From Sanchytrium tribonematis (Eukaryota; Sanchytriomycota; Sanchytriomycetes; Sanchytriales; Sanchytriaceae), in assembly GCA_018985235.1 (NCBI GenBank), contig JADGIG010000146.1:1-15617 (forward strand): a stretch of DNA of 15,617 nt. Reading direction: 5' to 3'. The notes under the pieces are model-generated. The model was not told the origin of the DNA, made no database searches, and saw nothing but the letters and a program-made list of their open reading frames with translations. Both the position numbers and the translations under genes were made by a program. Of the stretch, positions 6,859 to 13,785 are shown piece by piece. The first letter of the stretch is position 1; each line of letters opens with the position of its first letter.

Positions 6859-7710
6859 TTAATTTGTTCTTCCTGGGTCTTCTAGTTGTTGTCGATTGCA
6901 ATAATTAGATTTACATGATAATTTAGCCAAAGCGTATGCCATAAACAATCCAGATACAGCTCCCAAAATCCCATATCCATCCCTAGCATGATTGGAATCA
7001 TCATCCAATTGGTTAACATTCTTAAGTGCCGTATCAACTCTACTTTTCAAAAAATCACAATCTCTCCATTCCCCACTTATCAAATAGCCACATTTATAAA
7101 TCTTGTCATTATTTAACTGACAAATCTCGTCATATCCTTTAAATCTCGCTGCAAGGGAATATATACATTTATATGATGCTAAATTACACTCTTCTGAGTA
7201 GATGCATTTGCCTTGGTGTGCATTTTTAGCATCAGTTAATGGTTTATAAGCACCATTTCTCAAAGTTTTGATTTCCTGCGAGTTTCCAACTTCTTGATTA
7301 TACCACACCATAGATCCAGTAAATGCTGAGGCTGCTACTAGCAATACCAATAAATATAATTTAATTCTAGCGGATCTATTACCAGATGCATCCCTATCTC
7401 TTTTATAAAGGAATCTTTCAAATGACTTTTTATTCAATAGCCAATTCATGACAGATTTAAGTGAATGAGTCTCTTGTATCACGCTAATCAGATGATCTAA
7501 TACTGAATTTGCCATCCCTTGAATCTCTCTTGTGATTCCACACCACGCTGTAATAGCTTTAGAGCATTCTTTTTGCAAGACACATTTCATAATAGCAGAT
7601 AAACAAGGTCGATTAATTGTCATTTTATTGACAATGCTCTCAGTTTGCTCTAGAGCATCATCTACCTCTAAATTGAATGATTGAGCAAATAGAATTAAAA
7701 ATGTCAACAT
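6859..7710 (-). CDS. Array member A: KR-site, two-membrane-segment Cys-rich protein
   Basis: A 283-residue member of a five-gene tandem family that I do not recognise. Order: leader (1-12), small domain with four Cys (36, 43, 49, 57), helical THSLKSVMNWLL block, dibasic K103-R104, basic stretch, hydrophobic segment about 117-137, polar spacer, Cys domain (169-218), second hydrophobic segment about 246-265 and a short tail. The Cys domain opens with CIYSEEC, matching the family C-x5-C start, but it lacks the CVDPxTGxC block that all four other members carry, so two Cys (probably one disulfide) are missing. This is the most diverged member of the Cys domain and lies at the downstream end of the array. 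The upstream promoter module is intact. A surface-protein role is an inference. Confidence 0.7.
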   Translation of the reverse strand: MLTFLILFAQSFNLEVDDALEQTESIVNKMTINRPCLSAIMKCVLQKECSKAITAWCGITREIQGMANSVLDHLISVIQETHSLKSVMNWLLNKKSFERFLYKRDRDASGNRSARIKLYLLVLLVAASAFTGSMVWYNQEVGNSQEIKTLRNGAYKPLTDAKNAHQGKCIYSEECNLASYKCIYSLAARFKGYDEICQLNNDKIYKCGYLISGEWRDCDFLKSRVDTALKNVNQLDDDSNHARDGYGILGAVSGLFMAYALAKLSCKSNYCNRQQLEDPGRTN

Positions 7711-7718
7711 TCTATTGT

Positions 7719-7747
7719 CACAAGGGATGTTTGAAAATCACCGTGAT
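7719..7747 (-). promoter_or_regulatory. Composite promoter module of array member A
   Basis: Read on the - strand: near-palindrome ATCACGGTGAT (7737-7747), 4 bp, then AAACATCCCTTGTG (7719-7732), then the ATG 8 bp further on. A CCAAT motif (+ strand, 7766-7770) lies further upstream. The same order and spacing recur before members C and D, and in weaker form before E. Confidence 0.5.
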
Positions 7748-7784
7748 CTCTCCTTCATCATTTAGCCAATTGAAATCATTTATT

Positions 7785-8615
7785 TTATTCTATCGTACAT
7801 GCTAAATAAGAAATATATCCAGCCAATCCAATACTCACAATTCCCATTAATAATCCCAATCCACTCACAAAATACAACATCAAATCATATCCACCCTCTC
7901 TCCCCTTTAAAGTATCCACTCTTTTCAATTCTACATTGATTTCATCTGCTATACTCTTGCACGTACTCAAATCACCATCCAGCATGGATTGTGGTGCACA
8001 TTCATATTTAAGTGCAAATGCATCACATGCTTGTTGAATCAGTGCATCATCAAATTCACAATGACCTGTTTTTGGATCATAGCATGCTTCTGTACATTCA
8101 AATGGTGATTTATTACATGTTTCACTGAATAAACAATGCTGAGATTGCGTGTGTTTTGTATGATCCAATGTATTTTGCGCATGATTCATTAATTCATGCA
8201 AATGAGCAGATGATTGATGAATGTATTTAGCACCAATACCAAATGCAATAAATGCACCACTGAAAATAAATAATAAAACCAACATGGGTTTCATGCGGTG
8301 TTTCTCAATGGAATTTAATGATCTTTTCATGACTAAATCATTTGATAATAGCCATTTGATAAATGGTACGAGTGAATGGGTTTGTTTTAATGTGGATACC
8401 AAATCAGTTAATAATTGAGATGCCTTGTTTTGAAGAGATGGATGGATTTGACAAATTGATTTGACACATTTTGGGTTGTTGAGAGTGCATTGGAGTACCA
8501 TTGAGAGACATTTTGGATGGATTGGGGTGTGTTGGAATGTATTATGGATATTTGTCATGATTTGAGTGAGTTGATTTGGGAAATGGAATGCAATAACAAG
8601 AGGAATACACAGCAT
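7785..8615 (-). CDS. Array member B: KR-site, two-membrane-segment Cys-rich protein
   Basis: A 276-residue paralogue. Leader MLCIPLVIAFHF, four Cys at 36, 43, 50 and 55 (C-x6-C-x6-C-x4-C), THSLVPFIKWLL block, MKRSL with K97-R98, hydrophobic Gly/Ala-rich segment 110-132 (ending FGIGAKYI), then a His-rich, probably helical spacer. The eight-Cys domain (161-219) reads CLFSETC, then CYDPKTGHC, then C-x10-C-x8-C-x12-C. A long hydrophobic stretch 245-273 and almost no tail complete the protein. This is the clearest example of the family layout. The DxKTGxC block is shared with member E. The stop TAA lies inside AATAAA. Function is unknown. Leader, paired Cys and a Kex2-like site point to the secretory pathway. 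Confidence 0.75.
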   Translation of the reverse strand: MLCIPLVIAFHFPNQLTQIMTNIHNTFQHTPIHPKCLSMVLQCTLNNPKCVKSICQIHPSLQNKASQLLTDLVSTLKQTHSLVPFIKWLLSNDLVMKRSLNSIEKHRMKPMLVLLFIFSGAFIAFGIGAKYIHQSSAHLHELMNHAQNTLDHTKHTQSQHCLFSETCNKSPFECTEACYDPKTGHCEFDDALIQQACDAFALKYECAPQSMLDGDLSTCKSIADEINVELKRVDTLKGREGGYDLMLYFVSGLGLLMGIVSIGLAGYISYLACTIE

Positions 8616-8618
8616 GTT

Positions 8619-8632
8619 ACAAGGGATAACTT
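8619..8632 (-). promoter_or_regulatory. Partial promoter module of array member B
   Basis: On the - strand AAGTTATCCCTTGT lies 3 bp before the ATG, closer than in the other members. The ATCACSGTGAT palindrome is not recognisable here, so this copy may be regulated differently. Confidence 0.35.
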
Positions 8633-8717
8633 GAACAATGGAGATATGATGAGATTGTTTGATAGGAGAAACTTGAAAATTGATTTATCATTTTATTTAT
8701 TTGTTGCTTTTTATTGC

Positions 8718-9656
8718 TTAATTTAATGGTTCAGCTGGTTCAGCTGTAGTTGGCAATTGTTGTGATTGACATTGTCGATGTATTAAACTAACACTTATAA
8801 ACACTGCGAAGAAGCCAGAAAATATAGTGGTTAATATCAAAAGTACCTGGTCTTTTGTCAAATTTTCAAGGCGATGTTGGTTATTTTCAAGTGATTTTCT
8901 TGCACCAATCAAATTACCTCTTAATTTTGAGCATTGAGCTTCATCACCTGAAAGCAACACTGCCTCGCAATTATTACGATGAAAAAAGTCACGACACATA
9001 TCATTGAGCCAATCTTTTGAAGAATTATTCAAGTCACATAAACCAGATTTTCTATTGACGCAAGGGCTATCAATAGTTGCACTGCTTGACGATGAAGTTA
9101 CTGGACCAATCACTGGTGTACATTGGTTTGTTTCGCATATTTGATCATAATCACAAGGTGATTGTTCAATAGCGAGAGAGGCTTTTAATGTTTTCCCTGT
9201 AGCCTTCTTAACATCTTTACGGAGGGGGACTTCTTTATTAGTAAAAATAATAATTCCAGCCATAGATGCCACAAATATCACCAGAGTTGCAAGTAAAATT
9301 GTCAATCTCACCTTAGGCAAGCGTTTAGTTCTTTTCAATAGGTGATGCTGATTGGAATTCATTAAACCTGCCAAATGTTTTTGAAATGTATCAGTAGTTC
9401 CCGTATCATCAAGAGCCCCAAATAATTTTCTTGTGAGAGAGACCGCCAATTGTTTACTTTTTGCAGACATGGCACAATCAGGAATTTCTTCAAACGAATA
9501 GCACATATTATTTTCCGCAGTTTTAGCAACAACACATTGTCCTAATCTATCAGCATTCTCCACTGCAAATGATTCCATTTCTAAGAGGATATTCATTACT
9601 TCTGGTGGAAATTCATCCAACATTCCATTCACAAATAACATCAATATAATCAACAT
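8718..9656 (-). CDS. Array member C: KR-site, two-membrane-segment Cys-rich protein
   Basis: A 312-residue paralogue. Leader MLIILMLFVNGML, N-domain with only three Cys (41, 52, 61) in a different pattern from A, B and D, then a strong doubled basic site KRTKR (108-112) directly before the hydrophobic segment 118-139 (VIFVASMAGIIIF). The eight-Cys domain (168-232) opens CDYDQIC and carries CVNRKSGLC in place of CVDPKTGTC, with a Ser-rich insert (about 187-195) before it. A helical stretch with NLT and NNS glycosylation sequons follows, then a membrane segment 260-282 and the longest tail of the family (LIHRQC to the end), rich in Pro, Glu and Thr. KRTKR fits Kex2/furin-type processing well. 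Role unknown. Confidence 0.72.
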   Translation of the reverse strand: MLIILMLFVNGMLDEFPPEVMNILLEMESFAVENADRLGQCVVAKTAENNMCYSFEEIPDCAMSAKSKQLAVSLTRKLFGALDDTGTTDTFQKHLAGLMNSNQHHLLKRTKRLPKVRLTILLATLVIFVASMAGIIIFTNKEVPLRKDVKKATGKTLKASLAIEQSPCDYDQICETNQCTPVIGPVTSSSSSATIDSPCVNRKSGLCDLNNSSKDWLNDMCRDFFHRNNCEAVLLSGDEAQCSKLRGNLIGARKSLENNQHRLENLTKDQVLLILTTIFSGFFAVFISVSLIHRQCQSQQLPTTAEPAEPLN

Positions 9657-9665
9657 TGTGATGTC

Positions 9666-9693
9666 GCAAGGAATGTTTAGATATCACCGTGAT
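9666..9693 (-). promoter_or_regulatory. Composite promoter module of array member C
   Basis: On the - strand ATCACGGTGAT (9683-9693) is followed 4 bp later by AAACATTCCTTGC (9666-9678), 9 bp before the ATG. The palindrome is identical to that of member A, and a CCAAT motif lies further upstream (9716-9720). Confidence 0.5.
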
Positions 9694-9762
9694 CACTCCT
9701 ATGTCATTTAACAACACCAATCACAATTTAAAGGGGGCAACTCTGACAATCAATTTATTAAA

Positions 9763-10632
9763 TCATTCTCTGTTTAAAAATCGCAGTGCTGCCAAAGCCT
9801 TTATCACTAATATTCCAAATAATGCACCGCCAAATATTAAACCAGTAAATATCCCTTCTAAATGATTTACATGCGATTCTAATGAATGTAATGTTGTAGT
9901 CTCTGTTGCAATTGCATTTTTTAATTTAATACATTTATCTGATTCTATTGAACCCAATTGAATCACTTTGCAATGATTTAATGTCATGTAATTTTGACAT
10001 GCATTGTAAACGACATCATTTCCATTCTCTGGTGGCACTAGGGATGCAGGACAAATACCCGTCAATGGATCCACACAATCTGATTCTCCAGCACAATCCT
10101 CCTTGTCTATACATAACTCTCCAAATTGACAATCCAATAGTTCTTGATTCGAATTTGCAACTTGTACTTGAGCAGTATTTGCTAATTGAGTTGCTACTTT
10201 AGATTTTTTAAATTCTATTCCTGCACCGATTCCAAATAAAGTGGTTGCAATAATACAAAATACCAATTTAGTAGTTACTATGCGTATTTTTTGTTTCTTC
10301 TCATCTAATGATCTCTTCTTGACATGTCCATTTGACCATTCATTTGAATGATTCAAAAACCATTGAAGGTCATCAGTAATCTGTGACAATGAATTGGTTT
10401 TACGAATAGCAGCCATAAAATGATTAGCTAATAATTTGAAATCATTAGATGTTTTATCATCCATTTGACATGGCATACATGGCGTATTTGCAATTGGGAG
10501 ACAATTCATGGCTGCAAGGATGCATTGAATGGTGATTGAATTGTGAGATTGCATGAAATCATATAAATGATGAATGGCTGATTCTACTGGATGTGGGAGC
10601 GCGCTGGCATACAGAATGGCAATACACAACAT
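9763..10632 (-). CDS. Array member D: KR-site, two-membrane-segment Cys-rich protein
   Basis: A 289-residue paralogue starting at the Met encoded at 10632-10630. The frame is open to 10722, but that upstream Met overlaps the end of member E and would put the promoter module inside the gene. The chosen start gives MLCIAILYASALP, matching the leaders of B and E. Then come Cys at 37, 44, 52 and 55, helical block, KKRSLDEKK (KKR 105-107), hydrophobic segment 121-139 (TLFGIGAGIEF), helical spacer rich in Gln/Asn, eight-Cys domain 168-224 (CQFGELC, then CVDPLTGIC), a heptad-like stretch (LHSLESHVNHLEG), and the membrane segment 251-274. AATAAA follows the stop by 3 bp. Function unknown. Confidence 0.75.
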   Translation of the reverse strand: MLCIAILYASALPHPVESAIHHLYDFMQSHNSITIQCILAAMNCLPIANTPCMPCQMDDKTSNDFKLLANHFMAAIRKTNSLSQITDDLQWFLNHSNEWSNGHVKKRSLDEKKQKIRIVTTKLVFCIIATTLFGIGAGIEFKKSKVATQLANTAQVQVANSNQELLDCQFGELCIDKEDCAGESDCVDPLTGICPASLVPPENGNDVVYNACQNYMTLNHCKVIQLGSIESDKCIKLKNAIATETTTLHSLESHVNHLEGIFTGLIFGGALFGILVIKALAALRFLNRE

Positions 10633-10639
10633 CTGTTTG

Positions 10640-10668
10640 AATAGGGGATGTTTGTAAATCAGCGTGAT
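10640..10668 (-). promoter_or_regulatory. Composite promoter module of array member D
   Basis: On the - strand ATCACGCTGAT (10658-10668) is followed 4 bp later by AAACATCCCCTATT (10640-10653), 7 bp before the ATG at 10632. A CCAAT motif (10681-10685, + strand) lies upstream. The module decides the start, because it falls within the frame if translation began at 10722. Confidence 0.5.
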
Positions 10669-10702
10669 TGAATGAGATAGCCAATCAAATATGCTAATCC
10701 AT

Positions 10703-11515
10703 TTATTTAAAAACCCATGCAATCACACCAACAAGCACAATACCTACAATAACTGAGGCAACTATTGCGCCAGTATTACCTTTTATGATTTTAACATTTT
10801 TATCACATAGTTGGTTATAAATTGTATTGAGTCTATCCATTGTGGATGTTTGGAATTTGACGCAATCTGAGGAATTCCAATCCAAATATTGTTTCACTGA
10901 GCAGTCTTCTAACATTTTATTGCAAGCAGTTTGAATACTGGCAGATAAAGTCGAACAGGTTCCTGTTTTTGGATCTACACACGAGTTATCCGTCTCACAA
11001 TCTTGCTTTGGACATGTTTCAAAAAATAAACAATGCATTTTTTGCTTCTTGTCTGCCTGGATGATCTCATTATTGACATTATTCATTTGAATTGATACAC
11101 TATCTGATTCTCTTGAGCTTTTTCGAATGTAGTAGATCAATCCAGATTCACCACCAGCTATAATCAAAACCACAGCCAATTTTAAGAAATACGTCACAAA
11201 TGTGTTTCTGATGCTTGCATCTCTTTTTTGCAATTTGGTGACATGACTCAACAATAAATCAATCAGTTTAGGCACCAAATGTCTCTTTTCAATACTTGTC
11301 ATGAAGTTCTTCATAATCGACTTGGCTTGGACCACAGTTTGATGTGGCACAGTACACAACTTCTTTTCAGGAAAAACATTATTCATATATTGTGTTAAGG
11401 TTTCTTCGCAGTTGTCAATCAAATCAGAATGTTTCTGAATGAAAACCTCGGCCTCTATTGTAAATGTTTGAGTCATTTGGAATAACTTTGTACAAAGAAG
11501 CGTGATGCACAACAT
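10703..11515 (-). CDS. Array member E: KR-site, two-membrane-segment Cys-rich protein
   Basis: A 270-residue paralogue and the first gene of the array in reading order. Leader MLCITLLCTKLF, N-domain with only two later Cys (36, 54), helical block ending LLLSHVTKL, QKRDA with K97-R98, hydrophobic segment about 108-128 containing GGESG, charged helical spacer, eight-Cys domain 162-218 (CLFFETC, CVDPKTGTC, C-x10-C-x6-C-x12-C), and a C-terminal membrane segment 249-268 ending AWVFK. The stop is embedded in AATAAA. It ends 70 bp before the start of member D. Loss of two of the N-domain Cys, as in C, suggests that the N-domain evolves faster than the Cys-rich domain. Confidence 0.75.
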   Translation of the reverse strand: MLCITLLCTKLFQMTQTFTIEAEVFIQKHSDLIDNCEETLTQYMNNVFPEKKLCTVPHQTVVQAKSIMKNFMTSIEKRHLVPKLIDLLLSHVTKLQKRDASIRNTFVTYFLKLAVVLIIAGGESGLIYYIRKSSRESDSVSIQMNNVNNEIIQADKKQKMHCLFFETCPKQDCETDNSCVDPKTGTCSTLSASIQTACNKMLEDCSVKQYLDWNSSDCVKFQTSTMDRLNTIYNQLCDKNVKIIKGNTGAIVASVIVGIVLVGVIAWVFK

Positions 11516-11524
11516 TCTACTTTC

Positions 11525-11552
11525 GCAAGGGATATTTTGATATCAATAGATT
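11525..11552 (-). promoter_or_regulatory. Degenerate promoter module of array member E
   Basis: On the - strand AAAATATCCCTTGC (11525-11538) lies 9 bp before the ATG, as in the other copies. At the palindrome position only half sites (TCACAAT at 11548-11554 and TGAT at 11542-11545) are seen. Confidence 0.35.
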
Positions 11553-11621
11553 GTGACTCCGATTGATCCATGCAATCCAATGAGTTACAAACGGGGGCTA
11601 ACCAAATTTAAAAAATCAAAT

Positions 11622-12638
11622 TTATTGTTTTGGACATCCCAATCTCTTTGTTCCAACAGCAATGTCATCAAATGACACACTGCCTGGTGCATTCAATTGC
11701 TGATATAATTGGTATCCAAATTTAGCACTGGTCAATTTAGGCAATACAAATTTCTTTGTTTGAGGTTGTGGTCCACCTTGTTTATTGCCCCAATTGGTTT
11801 GAGTCACTTTTAATTCTGGTACTGCCACACCATCTTTGTATACTTGAATCACGGCATTATCACCTGTAGCAGTACTATCCATCACCCATTCCCAACAATT
11901 CCATTTTCCCATGGTAAATGGCAATTTATCATTCCAATTTAACCAATCTCCAGTATCTCCCAAATCATTACCTACGCCCATAAAGGGTGATTTACTCTTT
12001 GTAGGATCCACTTGTCCACCAATTGGACGCACTAAATCTTGACCATCTGAGAATTCAACCAATGAGAAATGGGCATAACTATTGGTGACGGGTAAAGCAT
12101 CTACCTTGATCATGGCTCTACCATATAATACGGGTGCATTTTTGAATGTGGCAGCGTACATGGCTTGTCCATTTCCTGCTAATGAGGCAGTCATGGCGTA
12201 TTTGCCATCATTTCCAGTGACTGCTGCTACTTTGATACCCGTATCTGTTTTGCCTTTTGCTGCACCTGTCTCGAAATCATCACAAAATAAGATACTTGGA
12301 TCTGCACAAGTGAGATAAGCACCACCTGCTGCAGGGGTAGTACCAGTTGTTGGAGGAGCTGCTGCTGATGGAGCTACTGATGGAGCTGCTGATGGGGCTG
12401 CTGGTGGGGCTGCTGGTGGGGCTGCTGGTGGGGCTGCTGGTGGAGCAGGTGGAGCAGGTGGAGCTGCTGGTTGTGCTGGAGGAGCGGGAGCTGGCGGGGC
12501 CGGATCTGCTGGTGCAGGAGCGGGATCTGCTGGAGGGGCTGCTGCTACTGGTGCTGCATCTTTTAAACATTTGGTAGGTGCTGCTGATATACTGCTTGGA
12601 AATATGTATCCGGAAAGTAAAGCTGCTGTAAAAAACAT
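11622..12638 (-). CDS. Secreted Cip1-like concanavalin-fold protein with Pro/Ala linker
   Basis: A 338-residue protein. Clear leader (1-19, predicted cut after SSISA), one Cys-bearing segment, a Pro/Ala linker (about 29-105), then a domain starting ILFCDDFE (116-123) and running to the C-terminus. FCDDFE, GRAMIKVDALP, KWNCWEWVMDS, VYKDG and FDDIAVG match in character the beta-jelly-roll family of fungal Cip1 and related bacterial secreted proteins, which bind or cleave plant polysaccharides. This is recognition by pattern, not by search. Whether lyase residues are present cannot be judged by eye. The linker would normally join a catalytic unit to a binding module, but only a very short N-terminal segment precedes it. 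The stop lies inside AATAAA. Linker codons are far more GC-rich than the surroundings. Confidence 0.65.
   Translation of the reverse strand: MFFTAALLSGYIFPSSISAAPTKCLKDAAPVAAAPPADPAPAPADPAPPAPAPPAQPAAPPAPPAPPAAPPAAPPAAPPAAPSAAPSVAPSAAAPPTTGTTPAAGGAYLTCADPSILFCDDFETGAAKGKTDTGIKVAAVTGNDGKYAMTASLAGNGQAMYAATFKNAPVLYGRAMIKVDALPVTNSYAHFSLVEFSDGQDLVRPIGGQVDPTKSKSPFMGVGNDLGDTGDWLNWNDKLPFTMGKWNCWEWVMDSTATGDNAVIQVYKDGVAVPELKVTQTNWGNKQGGPQPQTKKFVLPKLTSAKFGYQLYQQLNAPGSVSFDDIAVGTKRLGCPKQ
12394..12441. repeat. Four perfect 12-bp tandem repeats in the linker
   Basis: The unit GGGGCTGCTGGT (+ strand) occurs four times without error at 12394-12441, with imperfect variants on both sides. Read on the - strand it encodes repeated Pro-Ala-Ala-Pro-type residues. 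Such in-frame 12-bp units can change copy number and linker length without breaking the gene. Confidence 0.8.
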
Positions 12639-13053
12639 TTGACTACAACTTGCATGGGTTTATTATGTATCTCGTAACAGACTTGGTGCTAATACTTTGT
12701 TCATATCTATTTGCCAATCACATGGAATCTCAAGTGAAAAATTCCCTGTTCATTTGTCATTGGCCAATTAAAGGAATTTAACAACCCTGTTTCATTTCAG
12801 CATTACCCAATCATATTACTATGTCGATATTGGGTTAATTGGGTTCAATTACAGGTAAACTGTGCAAAACAGTGGTGATACCAAGTGACCAACAAAGTGG
12901 TAAAGACTCCCTTTTGATTGGACTGATGAAATTCAATTATTAATGTTTGAATGCATCCAAATCAATAAACGTTAAACTAATTGAAGTAGTTTTGGAAATA
13001 TCTGTATTGATTGAGCAAGTTTTAAATACCCCGAGAAATAAATATTTTTTTTG
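12639..13053. other. Divergent intergenic region with CCAAT palindromes
   Basis: About 415 bp separates the lectin-like gene (-) from the GST cluster (+), with no supported gene. It holds CCAATCA at 12714, the perfect palindrome ATTGGCCAAT at 12759-12768, and ACCCAAT (12805-12811) facing ATTGGGT twice (12829-12835 and 12838-12844). These are candidate CCAAT-binding (Hap-type) sites able to serve both directions. An ATACCCC element (13027-13033) occurs near the GST end. Confidence 0.35.
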
Positions 13054-13066
13054 GAATATTCCAGAG
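13054..13066 (+). promoter_or_regulatory. Heat-shock-element-like site before GST copy 1
   Basis: GAATATTCCAGAG fits the alternating pentamer pattern GAAnnTTCnnGAn used by heat-shock factors, after a T run, and 52 bp before the former start of the GST pseudogene. Confidence 0.5.
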
Positions 13067-13105
13067 AAGATCTAATGAAGGAACGACCGTACATTTTCCC
13101 CAAAC

Positions 13106-13719
13106 TTGACCCCTAAACTAGAATTGACTTAGCTGAACCCATTAGACTCGCTTTACAAGTTGCAAATATTCCATTTGTAGACCATAGAATGAAAAGAGAA
13201 GAATGGCCAACTTTGAAACCAAATACGCCATTTGGACAGGTACCCATCTTGATCATTGATGACAAGATTGTGATAGCGCAATCTTTAGCTATTTTGAGAT
13301 ATGTTGGTAAATTGGGTAATTTATATCCACAAGATTCATAACAAGCTGCATTTGTAGATCAAGTCATTGATCAGCTTAAAGAAATTGGGGATGGTTTGAC
13401 TGAATCATCACAAGAACAAGATGAACAAAAAAAATTAAAAATGAGAGAGAAATTGGCAAATGAAACATGGCCTATTAAATTTAAGGCATTAGAAGCCGTA
13501 CTGGTAAAACATGGAAACGGATATGCTGTTGGAACCCAAATGAGTATTGCTGATATATTAATATACACATTTTCAGCATATATCACGTCTGGGATTCTTG
13601 ATGGAATTCCCAAGACTGTTTTAGATGGATATACTACCATTTCAAAGTTAAGAAAACAAGTAGGTGATCATCCTAAAGTAGCAGAATGGAATGATAAGTT
13701 CAATAAATATCAAATATGA
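13106..13719 (+). pseudogene. Broken sigma-like glutathione S-transferase copy
   Basis: Alignment to the intact copy at 14487 shows three defects. The start ATG has become TTG (13106-13108). About 19 bp are deleted after position 13130, which removes the codons for the catalytic Tyr and following residues and shifts the frame. A TAA replaces a Leu codon at 13339-13341 (PQDS, stop, QAAF). Between and after these breaks the protein is well conserved ([50 protein letters not shown]), and the C-terminal half from 13396 has no further stop until TGA at 13717-13719. It is therefore a fairly young pseudogene. Confidence 0.85.
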
Positions 13720-13731
13720 GATATTTTTTTG

Positions 13732-13744
13732 GAATGTTCCAGAG
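13732..13744 (+). promoter_or_regulatory. Heat-shock-element-like site before GST copy 2
   Basis: GAATGTTCCAGAG again fits GAAnnTTCnnGAn and follows the same T run, 54 bp before the ATG at 13786 and only 12 bp after the stop of copy 1. Confidence 0.5.
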
Positions 13745-13785
13745 GTGTCTTAATGAACGTGTTCCAATATCCCCATCAAACAGAA

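Noticed and set aside
8221-8726. Plus-strand open frames within and beyond array members B and C
   Set aside because: They lie opposite well-supported genes, and their translations show no motif or leader.
10633-10722. N-terminal extension of array member D
   Set aside because: It would overlap the end of member E and place the conserved promoter module inside the gene. The Met at 10632 gives a leader matching B and E.
12394-12441. CRISPR-like array
   Set aside because: The units are adjacent 12-bp coding repeats with no spacers, and the window is eukaryotic.
12280-12577. Long open frames on both strands across the Pro/Ala linker (Ser-rich and Leu/Glu-rich translations)
   Set aside because: They are by-products of the 12-bp repeat, which is free of stops in several frames. 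Only the - strand frame with leader and globular domain is supported.
13753-13785. Extended start of GST copy 2 at the ATG at 13753
   Set aside because: The 11 extra residues have no counterpart in copy 3 or in the GST family. The ATG at 13786 aligns exactly.
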